NCBI GenBank assembly: GCA_965228065.1
Contig: OZ245788.1
Location: 5,084,001-5,148,000, forward strand
Length of the DNA: 64,000 bases
Direction of reading: 5' to 3'
From: Sphingobium_A sp965228065
Lineage (GTDB): Bacteria > Pseudomonadota > Alphaproteobacteria > Sphingomonadales > Sphingomonadaceae
Shown here piece by piece: positions 44,457 through 53,476 of the stretch. The notes below the pieces were generated by a model that searched no databases, was not told the DNA's origin, and saw only the letters and a program-made list of their open reading frames with translations. How positions within the stretch are numbered: the first letter of the stretch is position 1; each line of letters starts with the position of its first letter. The position numbers were made by a program, and so were the translations under genes.

Positions 44457-44926
44457 CATCTCTCTCCGATTTCGATTTCGATCGCATCGCCCACGCGAAT
44501 ATCGCCGGGCGAAACAACCCGCGCGAGTGCACCACCGCGCCAATATGGGGTCAATGCCGCTGTCAGACCCGGCGCAATTTCATCCATGCGGCTGCAAGGA
44601 TCGCATTCCTGCGTGATCGTCAGCCGAAGATCCGGCCCGATCCGCACGATCGCCCCGGCCGTCTCGAACAGGTCGATGCCGTCGATCAGCAGATTTGCCC
44701 GCCGCGCCGACCAGTGAATGTCGGTGCCAAGTTCCGCCATCGCGGCAGACCAGTCATTTTCGCGGATCAGCGACACCTGTCGCCGCCCCTTCCCGCCCGG
44801 TTTCACCGTACCGCGGAAATCACCGTCCAGACCGCCCTCGATCGAGACATGGATATGATCCACCGTCTCGATCGTTCCACGCGGTCGCCCATGACGGGCG
44901 ATACCGAGTAGCCGGGCAGTCACCAT
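44456..44926 (-). CDS. MOSC-domain protein between gap and pgk
   Basis: A 156-residue single MOSC (molybdenum cofactor sulfurase C-terminal-like) domain. GIARHGRPRGTIETVDHIHVSIEGGLDGDFRG is the N-terminal strand-turn, and a conserved Cys pair is seen in TQECDPCSRMDEI, with the CDPCSR Cys in the position of the MOSC active cysteine. MOSC proteins bind molybdenum cofactor or move sulfur, but the role of stand-alone forms is unknown. ATG 44926 is 2 bp after the gap stop, and its TGA overlaps the pgk start. It is embedded in the glycolytic operon. The link with glycolysis is unexplained. Confidence 0.88.
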   Translation of the reverse strand: MVTARLLGIARHGRPRGTIETVDHIHVSIEGGLDGDFRGTVKPGGKGRRQVSLIRENDWSAAMAELGTDIHWSARRANLLIDGIDLFETAGAIVRIGPDLRLTITQECDPCSRMDEIAPGLTAALTPYWRGGALARVVSPGDIRVGDAIEIEIGER

Positions 44927-44928
44927 CG

Positions 44929-45939
44929 TCAGATCAGCGCCGCCATTGCGGTGGCGGTGTCGACCATGCGGTTCGAGAAGCCCCATTCATTGTCGTACCA
45001 CGAGACGACACGCACCAGCTTGCCCTCGAGCACGGCGGTTTCGAGGCTGTCCACCGTCGAGCTTGCCGGATTGTGGTTGAGGTCGATCGAAACCAGCGGC
45101 TCGTCGGTAAAAGCGAGGATACCCTTGAGCGGACCGCTTTCCGAAGCCGCCTTCAGGATCGCGTTCACTTCGTCGCGGGTCGTGTCACGCTTCGGCGTGA
45201 AAGTGAGATCGACCAGCGAGACGTTAGGAGTCGGCACGCGGACCGACGATCCGTCGAGCTTGCCCTTCAGTTCTGGCAGAACCTCACCCACCGCGCGGGC
45301 CGCACCGGTCGTGGTCGGGATCATCGACATCGCGGCAGCGCGCGCACGGCGCGGATCGCTGTGGATCTGGTCGAGGATCTTCTGGTCGTTGGTATAGGCG
45401 TGGATCGTCGTCATCAGGCCGCGCTCGATGCCGACCGTGTCGTTCAGCACCTTGGCGACGGGCGCCAGGCAGTTGGTCGTGCACGACGCGTTGGAGACGA
45501 TGGTGTGCTCGGCGGTCAGCTTGTCGTTGTTCACGCCGTAGACCACCGTCAGGTCGACACCCTTGGCGGGCGCGGAGATCAGCACGCGCTTGGCACCGGC
45601 ATCGAGATGCTTCTGTGCGCTCTCACGGTCGGTGAAGAAGCCGGTGCATTCCAGCGCGATATCGACGCCCAGATCGCCATGCGGCAGATTGGCCGGATCG
45701 CGCTCGGCGGTCACGCGGATGCGCTTGCCATCGACCACGATATCGTTGCCGTCGACCTCGACGGTGCCCGGATAAGGACCATGAACCGAATCGCGCTTGA
45801 ACAGCATCGCGTTCGACTTGGCATCCGCCAGATCGTTGATCGCGACCAGTTCGAGCTCGCTGCCGCCACGCTCGAGGATCGCACGTGCCACCAGACGACC
45901 GATGCGCCCGAAACCGTTGATCGCAACCTTGACTGCCAT
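44929..45939 (-). CDS. gap: Glyceraldehyde-3-phosphate dehydrogenase, type I
   Basis: A 336-residue phosphorylating GAPDH. The Rossmann start is VKVAINGFGRIGRLVARA, the catalytic cysteine is Cys153 in SNASCTTNCLAP, and WYDNEWGFSNRMVDT closes the protein. The sequence looks complete. It is followed 2 bp later by the MOSC gene and then pgk. Upstream, a two-hairpin repeat separates it from tkt, which may lower read-through between the two transcripts. Confidence 0.98.
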   Translation of the reverse strand: MAVKVAINGFGRIGRLVARAILERGGSELELVAINDLADAKSNAMLFKRDSVHGPYPGTVEVDGNDIVVDGKRIRVTAERDPANLPHGDLGVDIALECTGFFTDRESAQKHLDAGAKRVLISAPAKGVDLTVVYGVNNDKLTAEHTIVSNASCTTNCLAPVAKVLNDTVGIERGLMTTIHAYTNDQKILDQIHSDPRRARAAAMSMIPTTTGAARAVGEVLPELKGKLDGSSVRVPTPNVSLVDLTFTPKRDTTRDEVNAILKAASESGPLKGILAFTDEPLVSIDLNHNPASSTVDSLETAVLEGKLVRVVSWYDNEWGFSNRMVDTATAMAALI

Positions 45940-45957
45940 TGCTCGCGTTCCTTCTAT

Positions 45958-46060
45958 CTAGAGCGATTTCCGGGTGGATGCGCACATCCAACGACCCCGA
46001 AATCGCATCGAACAAACAATATCGAGCGGCCGATCCGGCAACGCCGGACCGATCGCGCTC
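45958..46060. repeat. Two-hairpin intergenic repeat (AGAGCGATTTC type)
   Basis: The first hairpin pairs GCGATTTCCGGG with CCCCGAAATCGC around TGGATG/CATCCA. The second (46024-46060) pairs GAGCGGCCGATCCGGC with GCCGGACCGATCGCGCTC and reaches into the tkt stop codon. It is the same repeat type as 11756-11858. Confidence 0.7.
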
Positions 46061-48026
46061 AGGATTTCAGCGCCGCCAGGATGCGGGGCGCGATCTTCGG
46101 AGCGGTCAGCCCGAAATGGTCGTAAAGGACTTCCGCCGGCGCCGAAGCACCAAAGCCCTCCATGCCGAAACGCAACCCGTCCAGACCGGTATAGCGCTCC
46201 CAGCCCATGGTCGCGCCAGCCTCGATCGAGACACGGAGCACGCCGTCGGGCAGGACATCGCGGCGATAATCGGCCGACTGGGCGTCGAACCGCGACCAGC
46301 ACGGCATGGAGACGACATCGGCGCCAATGCCTTCAGCCTCAAGCAGCGCGCGCACCGCAACCGCGATCTCGACTTCCGAGCCGCTCGCGATGAGCACCAC
46401 GCGGCGCTCCGCTTCGGCAGCGGTCAAACGATAACCGCCCTTGGCGCAGAGATTCTCCGCGGCATCGGTACGCAACTGAGGCAGGTTCTGCCGGGTCAGC
46501 GCGAGCAGCGAAGGACCGTCCGCCTTCGCCAGCGACAATGCCCAGCATTCGGCGGTCTCGACCGCGTCGCAGGGGCGATAGACGTCGAGGTTCGGAATGA
46601 CGCGCAACGACATCAGATGCTCGACCGGCTGATGTGTCGGGCCATCCTCGCCCAGACCGATCGAATCATGCGTCATCACATAGACGACGCGCGTCTGTTG
46701 CAGCGCAGACAGCCGGATCGCGGCGCGGCAATAATCCGCAAAGACCAGGAAGGTGCCGCCATAGGGGATAACGCCGCCATGCAGCGCCATGCCGTTCATC
46801 GCGGCGGCCATGCCGAACTCGCGAATGCCGTAATAGACATAACGACCCGAATAATCGTCACGGGTCAGCGGGCCGGTGGACTTGGTCTTGGTGTTGTTGG
46901 ATCCGGTGAGATCGGCCGAACCACCGATCGTCTCGGGGACGGCCGCATTGATCGCTTCGAGCGCCATTTCCGACGCCTTGCGCGTCGCAACGGTCTTCGG
47001 GTCGGCGATCAGGCCATCGATATAGTCCTTGATCGCAGCACCCTCGGGCAGAACGCCCGCCATGCGGCGCTCGAACTCGCTCCGATCGGCATGACCGGCA
47101 AGCCGGCCTTCCCAGGCAGCGCGCGCTTCGACGCCGCGCGTACCGGCCTTCAGCCATTCGTCGCGGATATCCTGCGGAACCTCGAAGGGCGGCCAGCTCC
47201 AGCCCAGCGTTTCGCGCGCGGCCGCGATTTCGTCGGCGCCCAAGGGGCTGCCATGAGTGGCGGACGTGCCCTGCTTGTTCGGCGCGCCCTTGCCGATGAT
47301 CGTCCGGCAACGGACCAGCGACGGCCGCGGATCGGCCAGTGCGGCGTCGATGGCGCGGGCGATATCGTCCATATCATGCCCGTCGCACGCCACGGTGTGC
47401 CAGCCCGACGCATCATAACGCGCCTGGACATCCTCGCTCGACGACAGGTTCACCGCGCCATCGATGGTGATGCGATTATCGTCCCACAGGACAATCAACC
47501 GGCCCAGGCCGAGATGACCAGCAAGGCCGACGGCCTCATGATTGATGCCTTCCATCAGGCAACCATCGCCCGCGATCACCCAGGTGCGGTGATCGACCAG
47601 GTCGTCGCCGAAGCCGGCATTCAGATGACGCTCGGCAATCGCCATGCCGACCGCGGTCGCGAAGCCCTGGCCCAGCGGACCGGTCGTCGTCTCGATTCCA
47701 GCCAGCTCGAAATTCTCGGGATGCCCGGCGCACGGGCTGCCAAGCTGACGGAAATTGCGGATATCGTCGAGCGTCGGCCGCGCATAGCCGGTCAAATGCA
47801 GCAACGAATAGATCAGCATCGAACCGTGACCGGCCGACAACACGAAACGATCGCGGTCAGCCCATTTGGGCGCCTGCGGATCGAACTTCAGATAACGCGT
47901 GAACAGCGTCGTCGCGACGTCCGCCATGCCCATGGGCATGCCGGGATGGCCGGAATTCGCTGCCTGCACGGCATCCATCGACAGCGCCCGGATGGCGTTG
48001 GCGAGTTCGCGAGGCGAGACGGTCAT
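46059..48026 (-). CDS. tkt: Transketolase
   Basis: A 655-residue thiamine-diphosphate enzyme moving two-carbon units between pentose and triose/hexose phosphates. It has SMDAVQAANSGHPGMPMGMAD near the N-terminus, the TPP-binding GDGCLMEGINHEAVGLAGHL followed by the conserved DDN, and the C-terminal VVSMPCWSRFDAQ block. ATG 48026 is preceded by GGGGAAAA; a longer frame to 48116 has no family sequence. It heads the tkt-gap-MOSC-pgk-fda block and is divergent from the zapA cluster. Confidence 0.97.
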   Translation of the reverse strand: MTVSPRELANAIRALSMDAVQAANSGHPGMPMGMADVATTLFTRYLKFDPQAPKWADRDRFVLSAGHGSMLIYSLLHLTGYARPTLDDIRNFRQLGSPCAGHPENFELAGIETTTGPLGQGFATAVGMAIAERHLNAGFGDDLVDHRTWVIAGDGCLMEGINHEAVGLAGHLGLGRLIVLWDDNRITIDGAVNLSSSEDVQARYDASGWHTVACDGHDMDDIARAIDAALADPRPSLVRCRTIIGKGAPNKQGTSATHGSPLGADEIAAARETLGWSWPPFEVPQDIRDEWLKAGTRGVEARAAWEGRLAGHADRSEFERRMAGVLPEGAAIKDYIDGLIADPKTVATRKASEMALEAINAAVPETIGGSADLTGSNNTKTKSTGPLTRDDYSGRYVYYGIREFGMAAAMNGMALHGGVIPYGGTFLVFADYCRAAIRLSALQQTRVVYVMTHDSIGLGEDGPTHQPVEHLMSLRVIPNLDVYRPCDAVETAECWALSLAKADGPSLLALTRQNLPQLRTDAAENLCAKGGYRLTAAEAERRVVLIASGSEVEIAVAVRALLEAEGIGADVVSMPCWSRFDAQSADYRRDVLPDGVLRVSIEAGATMGWERYTGLDGLRFGMEGFGASAPAEVLYDHFGLTAPKIAPRILAALKS

Positions 48027-48189
48027 GATTTTCCCCGATATGCCCGGCTGGGCCGATGGCGTGGCGGCCGAGTCGCGCCGCGCGGTTCCTTTGTCCGCTG
48101 AGGGCCGGGGCGTCAACCTGTGGGGCCCCGCCGCGTGTCATGTTTCTGCCACACTTGCCCCACAGCGCATCCGTGGTATTTCACACGGA

Positions 48190-48405
48190 ATGTCAGAAGA
48201 CCGGCTTATCCTCGCAATAGGACGGATGGAACGGGCGCTGGCGCGGGTTGAAGCGGCAGCAACCGCCGCCCCCGCGGCGCCCACCGTCGAAGCGAACGTG
48301 GCGGACCAGACCGCCCACCGCTCGCTGCAGGATCGGCACGAGCGGCTCAAGACGCGCGTCGAGGCCGCAATCGCGGCGCTGGACGGGATCATCACGAAAG
48401 GCTGA
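48190..48405 (+). CDS. Small coiled-coil protein upstream of zapA
   Basis: A 71-residue frame, MSEDRLILAIGRMERALARVE at the start, with heptad-like Leu/Ala spacing throughout and Ala/Pro in the middle. I do not recognise the family, but a short helical protein directly before zapA is, from memory, common in sphingomonads. The ribosome site is weak. Its TGA lies 4 bp before the zapA ATG, so the two are coupled. A division-related role is only suggested by position. Confidence 0.7.
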   Translation: MSEDRLILAIGRMERALARVEAAATAAPAAPTVEANVADQTAHRSLQDRHERLKTRVEAAIAALDGIITKG

Positions 48406-48409
48406 GGGG

Positions 48410-48790
48410 ATGGCCGAAGTTTCGATCCAGATCGGGGGGCGCAGCTACCCCGTTCATTGCCGCGACGGCGAGGAAGCGCATCTGCGCGAGATCGCCGCGC
48501 TCGTCGACGCGAAGGCGAAGGACGCTGATCGCGCCGTGGGCGGGATCAACGAGACACGGAATCTGCTGTTCGCAGCCCTTTTGCTCGCGGATGAACTCAA
48601 CGACAGCAGGAACGCGGCAAAAACGGCTGAAAAATCGCCCTCTCCCGCCCCGCCGCCAGCCGACTACGCACAGCCGATCGCGCCGAAACCCGCCGTCTAT
48701 CAGCCCGATTTCGCGCCAATCATCGAAAAGCTGGCCGAACGCCTGGAAAGTCTGGCGGAAAGACTTGAGGGTGAGCCTCACAATCCCTAG
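48410..48790 (+). CDS. zapA: Cell division protein ZapA
   Basis: A 126-residue ZapA, which bundles FtsZ filaments at the division ring. The conserved N-terminal domain is MAEVSIQIGGRSYPVHCRDGEE, followed by a helix with HLREIAALVDAKA and MLLAALLLADEL-like LLFAALLLADELNDS. A Pro/Ala-rich linker and a C-terminal helix (IIEKLAERLESLAERLEGE) complete it. GAGGGG precedes the ATG immediately. It is followed by the probable 6S RNA, an arrangement conserved in many proteobacteria. Confidence 0.93.
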   Translation: MAEVSIQIGGRSYPVHCRDGEEAHLREIAALVDAKAKDADRAVGGINETRNLLFAALLLADELNDSRNAAKTAEKSPSPAPPPADYAQPIAPKPAVYQPDFAPIIEKLAERLESLAERLEGEPHNP

Positions 48791-48796
48791 ATTGGG

Positions 48797-48960
48797 GATG
48801 GCGGGCACTGCCCGGTACGAGCCTTTGAAAATCCCTGAGGCGATTCATCTTCCATGGGGGCTGTCCCTGAGCAGATCCTGGTCTGTCTTATATGGTCCCC
48901 ACCTGACGTTAAACGGCGTCAGAGGATATTCCGGCAAACGGCCACGGTGGTCCCGCCAAC
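48797..48960 (+). ncRNA. ssrS: Probable 6S RNA
   Basis: The gap between zapA and 5-formyltetrahydrofolate cyclo-ligase is the classic ssrS locus. The ends pair: GGCGGGCACTGCC at 48800-48812 with GGTGGTCCCGCC at 48946-48957 (one bulge, two G-U pairs). Between them lie segments that can form the large central bubble, such as GGGGGCTGTCCCTGAGC. 6S RNA binds the housekeeping sigma70 polymerase and changes stationary-phase transcription. Ends are approximate, and no covariance search was possible. Confidence 0.75.
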
Positions 48961-48983
48961 CTCCCGGCTCATGATCGACACCC

Positions 48984-49547
48984 ATGATCGATAAATCCGT
49001 TGCGCGCGCCGCGTTGCGCCGCCGTCGCGCCGCGCATGTCGCCACGCTTGGCGACGCAGATCGACAGGCCGCCGCTCAGGCCCTTGCGCAGCAGTTGGAG
49101 GCTGCCATCGCAGAAGCGCGCTGCATCGCCTTCTATATGCCTCTGGGCAGCGAATTCCCGGTCCTGACCGCGCTGGGCCATGCGGCATCGCTTGGCCGCA
49201 CGACCGCGCTTCCCGTCGTGACGGCGCGCGACCAGCCCATGTATTTCGTTCCCTGGGCTCCGGACGAGCCGCTCATCCCCGGCTGGGGTGGCCTGCTGCA
49301 GCCCGATTCGGCAGAGACCGTCGTACCGGATCTGATTCTCGCCCCGCTTGTGGGATTCGATCGCAAGCTTGGCCGCCTTGGCCAGGGGGCCGGATTCTAC
49401 GACCGCTATTTCCAGGAAGCTCCCACAGCCCACCGAATCGGTATCGCCTGGGCGTGCCAGGAAGTGGATGCAATCCCGACCGATCCGTGGGATGTGCCGC
49501 TCCACGCAATCGTCACCGAACTGGAATGGATAGGACCGCCGTCATGA
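48984..49547 (+). CDS. 5-formyltetrahydrofolate cyclo-ligase
   Basis: A 187-residue enzyme converting 5-formyl-THF to 5,10-methenyl-THF with ATP. CIAFYMPLGSEFPV is the folate-side segment, and DLILAPLVGFDRKLGRLGQGAGFYDRYF is the diagnostic phosphate-binding and G-x-G-x-G-Y/F-Y-D motif. The C-terminal WDVPLHAIVTE is typical. It follows the 6S RNA region and overlaps the DUF2842 gene by 4 bp (ATGA). The zapA-6S-cyclo-ligase order matches the E. coli arrangement. Confidence 0.96.
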   Translation: MIDKSVARAALRRRRAAHVATLGDADRQAAAQALAQQLEAAIAEARCIAFYMPLGSEFPVLTALGHAASLGRTTALPVVTARDQPMYFVPWAPDEPLIPGWGGLLQPDSAETVVPDLILAPLVGFDRKLGRLGQGAGFYDRYFQEAPTAHRIGIAWACQEVDAIPTDPWDVPLHAIVTELEWIGPPS

Positions 49548-49756
49548 CCCCAAGCTGGCGCAAGCCTGTCGGTATGATTCTGATTCTGGTGATTCTGATC
49601 GTCTGGTGCATCCTGTCCGTCACCCTGGTCGAGGCGCTCTCCCTGCCCGTCTGGGCGCAGGGGCTCGCCTTCCTTGCAATGGGTCTTGCCTGGCTCTGGA
49701 TCTTCCCGATGCGGCGCATGCTGCGCTGGATGGAACTCGGTCGCTGGCGCTACTGA
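49544..49756 (+). CDS. DUF2842 family small membrane protein
   Basis: A 70-residue protein with two transmembrane helices (about residues 10-31 and 37-55) and a C-terminal FPMRRMLRWMELGRWRY. It belongs to DUF2842, a family found in alphaproteobacteria, of unknown role. It starts in an ATGA overlap with the cyclo-ligase gene, so the two are translated together. Confidence 0.88.
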   Translation: MTPSWRKPVGMILILVILIVWCILSVTLVEALSLPVWAQGLAFLAMGLAWLWIFPMRRMLRWMELGRWRY

Positions 49757-49952
49757 GGCCGACCATGATCGGGCGGCGCTTGCCGCCCGCACCACACCAA
49801 AAACAGCGTGGCCCAGACTCCAGATTCCGGAGCGGGAACGACGCCTGAAACGCCACGAAATCATCGTGCCGCTCGGCCATGAATTTGATGATTTCGGGGT
49901 TCGATCCGCTCCGCCTCGGCGGACGCCACCTTTTCATAAACCATTGAAAAGG

Positions 49953-50029
<77 letters not shown>

Positions 50030-50081
50030 TTGCGCGGTGAGGCGTGGCAACTAGGCCAGGTGTTGTGACCTGTCAAGCGCC

Positions 50082-51269
50082 TCAAGAACGTGTTTGTGCG
50101 TAAGGTTCCTGAACCTCTTCATCGGCATGCGTCAGCGTGCCTTCCTCGAACAGGAAACCCGCGATATCCGGGCGTCCGGCAGCTGCCATCACCGTCTTGA
50201 TAATAATCAGCAGCGGCACCGCGAGCAGCGCACCCGGCGTGCCCCACACCCATCCCCAGAAGCTGAGCGAGATCAGAATCAGCAAAGGATTGATCGTCAA
50301 TCGGCGCCCGACGACCATCGGCGTGATCACATTCGCTTCGATCATGTGGAAAACGATCTGGATCGCTGCGGGCAACAATGCCCACCAGAGATCCGAAAAG
50401 GTCATCAACCCGCCCATTGCGAGCAACAGCGCAGCGAGAATCGGACCGAGATAGGGAATGTAGTTGAGAATCGCGACGATGCCGCCCCACATCAACGGTG
50501 ACGGCATGCCGACCATATAGAGAGCAAGCGCGACGCAGAGACCGAGCACGAGATTGATCGCCGTGATCGTGCCCAGATAGGCCGAGGTGGCATCCACCAG
50601 ATTCTGGATCACCCGCGCCGTCGCCAGCGCACCGTCGAAACTGCCGCGGCTGGTGATGGTGCGCTCGCGCAGGCGGGTCCATCCGGCGAGAAAGAAATAG
50701 ATCAGCAGCAGCGCGAAGAACATCTGGATCAGCGCATAGGGCGCCGAGGTCGCGACAAGGTCGAGCAACGAGCGCGGTGCGGTGACAGCCACAGTCTGTG
50801 CAGCCGCCACCGGCCCGCTTGCGATCATGGCGATACTGTCGTCGATGAATCGCTGCAGATTGGAGTAGAAATCGATCAGCGGCGCCAGATTGGCCTGGAT
50901 CAACCCGATTCGCTCGGGCAGCACGCGGAACCATTCCGCCGCCGGCACGATGATCGAGACCAGAACCAGATTCGCGGCGACCAGAAAGAGCAGCACGCAT
51001 AATAGTGCCGCGACCGAAGACGGCAGGCCGCGGCGCTGAAGCCATTCCAGCCCCGGCACCATCGCGATCGCGATCACCAGCGATGCCGTGACCGGCAGGA
51101 AGAACTCGGCCCCCGCACGCAATGCGAAGGGCAGCCCAAGCAACAGGCCGATACCGGCGATCAACGTCAACGCGGCCAGCAGCCTGTCACGATGCCAGTC
51201 GACGCGATGGATCTGGCCGTGCGCCGTTTCCGACGCCCCGTTTTCCTTTGGTTTCGCGTCGTTCTCCAT
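50082..51269 (-). CDS. AI-2E family transporter (PerM/YdiK-like)
   Basis: A 395-residue integral membrane protein with about eight helices. GIVAILNYIPYLGPILAALLLA and NPLLILISLSFWGWVWGTPGALLAVPLLIIIK are the family's characteristic C-terminal segments. The family was named for autoinducer-2 export, but most members have unknown substrates or act in Na+/H+ exchange. ATG 51269 lacks an obvious ribosome site; ATG 51305 is an alternative start upstream. It is next to tRNA-Asp and divergent from a small exported protein gene. Confidence 0.88.
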   Translation of the reverse strand: MENDAKPKENGASETAHGQIHRVDWHRDRLLAALTLIAGIGLLLGLPFALRAGAEFFLPVTASLVIAIAMVPGLEWLQRRGLPSSVAALLCVLLFLVAANLVLVSIIVPAAEWFRVLPERIGLIQANLAPLIDFYSNLQRFIDDSIAMIASGPVAAAQTVAVTAPRSLLDLVATSAPYALIQMFFALLLIYFFLAGWTRLRERTITSRGSFDGALATARVIQNLVDATSAYLGTITAINLVLGLCVALALYMVGMPSPLMWGGIVAILNYIPYLGPILAALLLAMGGLMTFSDLWWALLPAAIQIVFHMIEANVITPMVVGRRLTINPLLILISLSFWGWVWGTPGALLAVPLLIIIKTVMAAAGRPDIAGFLFEEGTLTHADEEVQEPYAQTRS

Positions 51270-51480
51270 TGTCGGGAGCCTAATCCGGCGCGCCCGCGCT
51301 GTCATCAGCGAACTCGGATCCTCAACAGGGTTAATCCTTTGTTTTCCAATTTCGTGCATCCAGTCCGTGGGGTTCGCCCCGTGGGGGATTTCGATGCCTG
51401 TCTGGACCGTTTCGGGCGCTTTGCCCGTCGCATCCACGCGCCCGTCGTCCGCCGCCAGAGTTTCGACCGACGGAGACTGC

Positions 51481-51939
51481 ATGAAGAAGCCCTTTCTGTT
51501 CGCCCTCGCGCTCATCGCGCCCGGCACGGCCCTCGCCGCCGATCCGGTGGCGCTGACGAGCACGGTGTTCGTTGAGAAGACGTTCTCGAGCACCCAGGGC
51601 CGCAATCATGTCGTGCTCGAGCCGCCGGGGCGGATGTCGTCGGGCGACCGCCTGGTCTTCATGCTCAACTATCGCAGCACCAGTGCACGCGCGACGGGCG
51701 ATTTCGTCGTCACCAATCCGATGCCCGCCGCCGTCGCCTATCAGGGCACGCCCGATCCCAGCGCGGTCGTTTCGATCGATGGTGGACGCAGATGGGGACG
51801 GCTGGACCAACTCAGGGTCACTGAACGCGACGGCAGCGTCCGCAGCGCCCGCCCGGAAGACGTCACCCATGTTCGCTGGACGCTCAATCCGGCCTCGAAA
51901 AATGCCGGCCGGCTGATGTTCCGTGGGGTGGTGCGCTAA
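51481..51939 (+). CDS. Exported protein of unknown function (DUF11-like)
   Basis: A 152-residue secreted protein with signal peptide MKKPFLFALALIAPGTALAA and a mature beta-rich part. FVVTNPMPAAVAYQGTPDPS and VSIDGGRRWGRLDQL recall the conserved-repeat (DUF11) fold of cell-surface proteins. DVTHVRWTLNPASKNAGRLMFRGVV ends it, a typical DUF11 closing strand (V-x-W-x-x-x-x-x-G). No partner gene is adjacent. Function unknown; a periplasmic or surface role is likely. Confidence 0.8.
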   Translation: MKKPFLFALALIAPGTALAADPVALTSTVFVEKTFSSTQGRNHVVLEPPGRMSSGDRLVFMLNYRSTSARATGDFVVTNPMPAAVAYQGTPDPSAVVSIDGGRRWGRLDQLRVTERDGSVRSARPEDVTHVRWTLNPASKNAGRLMFRGVVR

Positions 51940-51960
51940 GCGAACGGCGAGATAGATGCA

Positions 51961-51986
51961 GCCGCTCCTGCGAAAGCTGGAGCGGC
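51961..51986. terminator. Short palindrome between convergent genes
   Basis: GCCGCTCC and GGAGCGGC form an 8-bp perfect stem around TGCGAAAGCT. The loop contains the GCGAAAGC of the REP-like family, so it looks like a solitary half-unit that could also terminate transcription. Confidence 0.6.
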
Positions 51987-52008
51987 ATTAAGAATGTCGC
52001 GTGCGGGC

Positions 52009-53418
52009 TTACTTCTTCAAATCCCGCGCGATCGCACCTTTGGCGCCCTTGCCATAGGGCGGCTTGAGCCCCGCCAGCTTCGCCACGTCGATCCTGGGTT
52101 GGCGATAAACGCTCTTGGCGTGACTGAACGTGCGAAAGCCGTCCTGGCCATGATAGCTGCCCATGCCTGACGGGCCGATCCCGCCAAAGGGCAGATCCTC
52201 CATCGAAACGTGGAACAGCACGTCATTGACGGTCACGCCGCCGGAGATCGTCCGGTCGAGCACCGCCCGCTCCTCTCCGGCATCCGCGCCGAAATAATAA
52301 AGGCCCAGCGGCCGATCGTGCGCATTGACGTAATCGATCGCTTCACCGACCTCGCGATAGGTCTTCACCGGCAGGATCGGCCCGAAAATCTCGTCCTGCA
52401 TCACTGTCATATCGTCGGTGACGTTGCGAAGGATATGCAGCGGCATTTTCTGACCGTTCGACGCGGCGAAATCCTCAAGGGCCGGATTGACCTCGATGAC
52501 CTCGGCTCCCTTGGCACGGGCATCGTCCAGATACCCCTTGAGCCGGGTCACGTGGCGACCGTTAACAACCGAGGTATAATCCGGATTGGCGAGCAGCGTC
52601 GGATAGAGCGCCGATGCAGCCGTGCGGATGCCCTCGACCATCGCCGCCTCCTTCTCCTCGGGCACGAGCAGATAATCGGGGGCCAGGCAGATCTGCCCGG
52701 CATTGAGCATCTTGCCCAACGCGATCCGTTCGGACGCCTGGGCGATATCCGCGCCGCGCCCGATGATGGTCGGGGATTTTCCGCCAAGTTCGAGCGTGAC
52801 CGGAGTCAGGCTGTCCGCCGCCGCATGCAGAATATGGCGCCCAACCGATGTCGCACCGGTGAAGATCAGATGATCGAACGGAAGTTCGGCGAACGCCTTG
52901 CCGACCTCCGGCCCGCCGGAAAAGAAGGCGAGTTCGGTCCGGTCGAAATAACGTGGCGCCAGATCCTCCAGCAGCGCCGCGACACCGGGCGTATATTCGG
53001 ACGATTTCACCATCACGCGGTTGCCCGCGGCAAAGGCGCCGCCGGTCGGCCCCATGGTGAGCTGAACCGGAAAATTCCACGGAGCGATCACGCCGATGAC
53101 GCCCTTGGGCTGATATTCGACCCGGGCGCGCGCACCGAGCAGTCCCAACGGAAAGTCGAGCCTGCGCTTCTCTGGGCGAGCCCAGTCATCGACATGACGA
53201 ATCGCGTGCTTGAGCGCGCGGATCGATCCGACGATGTCAGTGATCATCGATTGTTCGCGGCTGCGATGGCCGAAGTCGTCGGACAGTGCGTCGCACAGCG
53301 GCTCGCTGTTATCGACGAGCAACGCGATGCAGCGCTTCAGCCGATCCTTGCGGGCCGCGATCGAGACCGGAAGCTCAGCCATGAACGCCGCACGTTGCGC
53401 TATCAGAACGTCCTGCAT
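52009..53418 (-). CDS. calB: Coniferyl-aldehyde-type aldehyde dehydrogenase
   Basis: A 469-residue NAD(P)-dependent aldehyde dehydrogenase. VIGVIAPWNFPVQLTMGP is the cofactor-side segment, VTLELGGKSPTIIG holds the general-base Glu, and LNAGQICLAPDYLLVP holds the catalytic Cys. The ICLAPDY context and C-terminal SMEDLPFGGIGPSGMGSYHG match CalB of Pseudomonas-type coniferyl aldehyde dehydrogenases, which oxidise coniferyl aldehyde to ferulate in lignin-monomer catabolism. No other phenylpropanoid gene is nearby, so the physiological substrate is uncertain. It begins at ATG 53418, upstream of nothing on its strand but the prepilin peptidase across a 58-bp gap. Confidence 0.88.
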   Translation of the reverse strand: MQDVLIAQRAAFMAELPVSIAARKDRLKRCIALLVDNSEPLCDALSDDFGHRSREQSMITDIVGSIRALKHAIRHVDDWARPEKRRLDFPLGLLGARARVEYQPKGVIGVIAPWNFPVQLTMGPTGGAFAAGNRVMVKSSEYTPGVAALLEDLAPRYFDRTELAFFSGGPEVGKAFAELPFDHLIFTGATSVGRHILHAAADSLTPVTLELGGKSPTIIGRGADIAQASERIALGKMLNAGQICLAPDYLLVPEEKEAAMVEGIRTAASALYPTLLANPDYTSVVNGRHVTRLKGYLDDARAKGAEVIEVNPALEDFAASNGQKMPLHILRNVTDDMTVMQDEIFGPILPVKTYREVGEAIDYVNAHDRPLGLYYFGADAGEERAVLDRTISGGVTVNDVLFHVSMEDLPFGGIGPSGMGSYHGQDGFRTFSHAKSVYRQPRIDVAKLAGLKPPYGKGAKGAIARDLKK

Positions 53419-53476
53419 CGCTCACTCCCGTTTTCATTCGAGACTGAGTTTGACCCGGATCGTCCGATATGTCGAA

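Noticed and set aside
42273..44717. An 814-codon plus-strand frame across fda, pgk and the MOSC gene
   Set aside because: Spans three intact genes on the other strand; a by-product of GC-biased third positions.
45939..48101. A 720-codon plus-strand frame opposite tkt
   Set aside because: Antisense shadow of transketolase; no recognisable domain.
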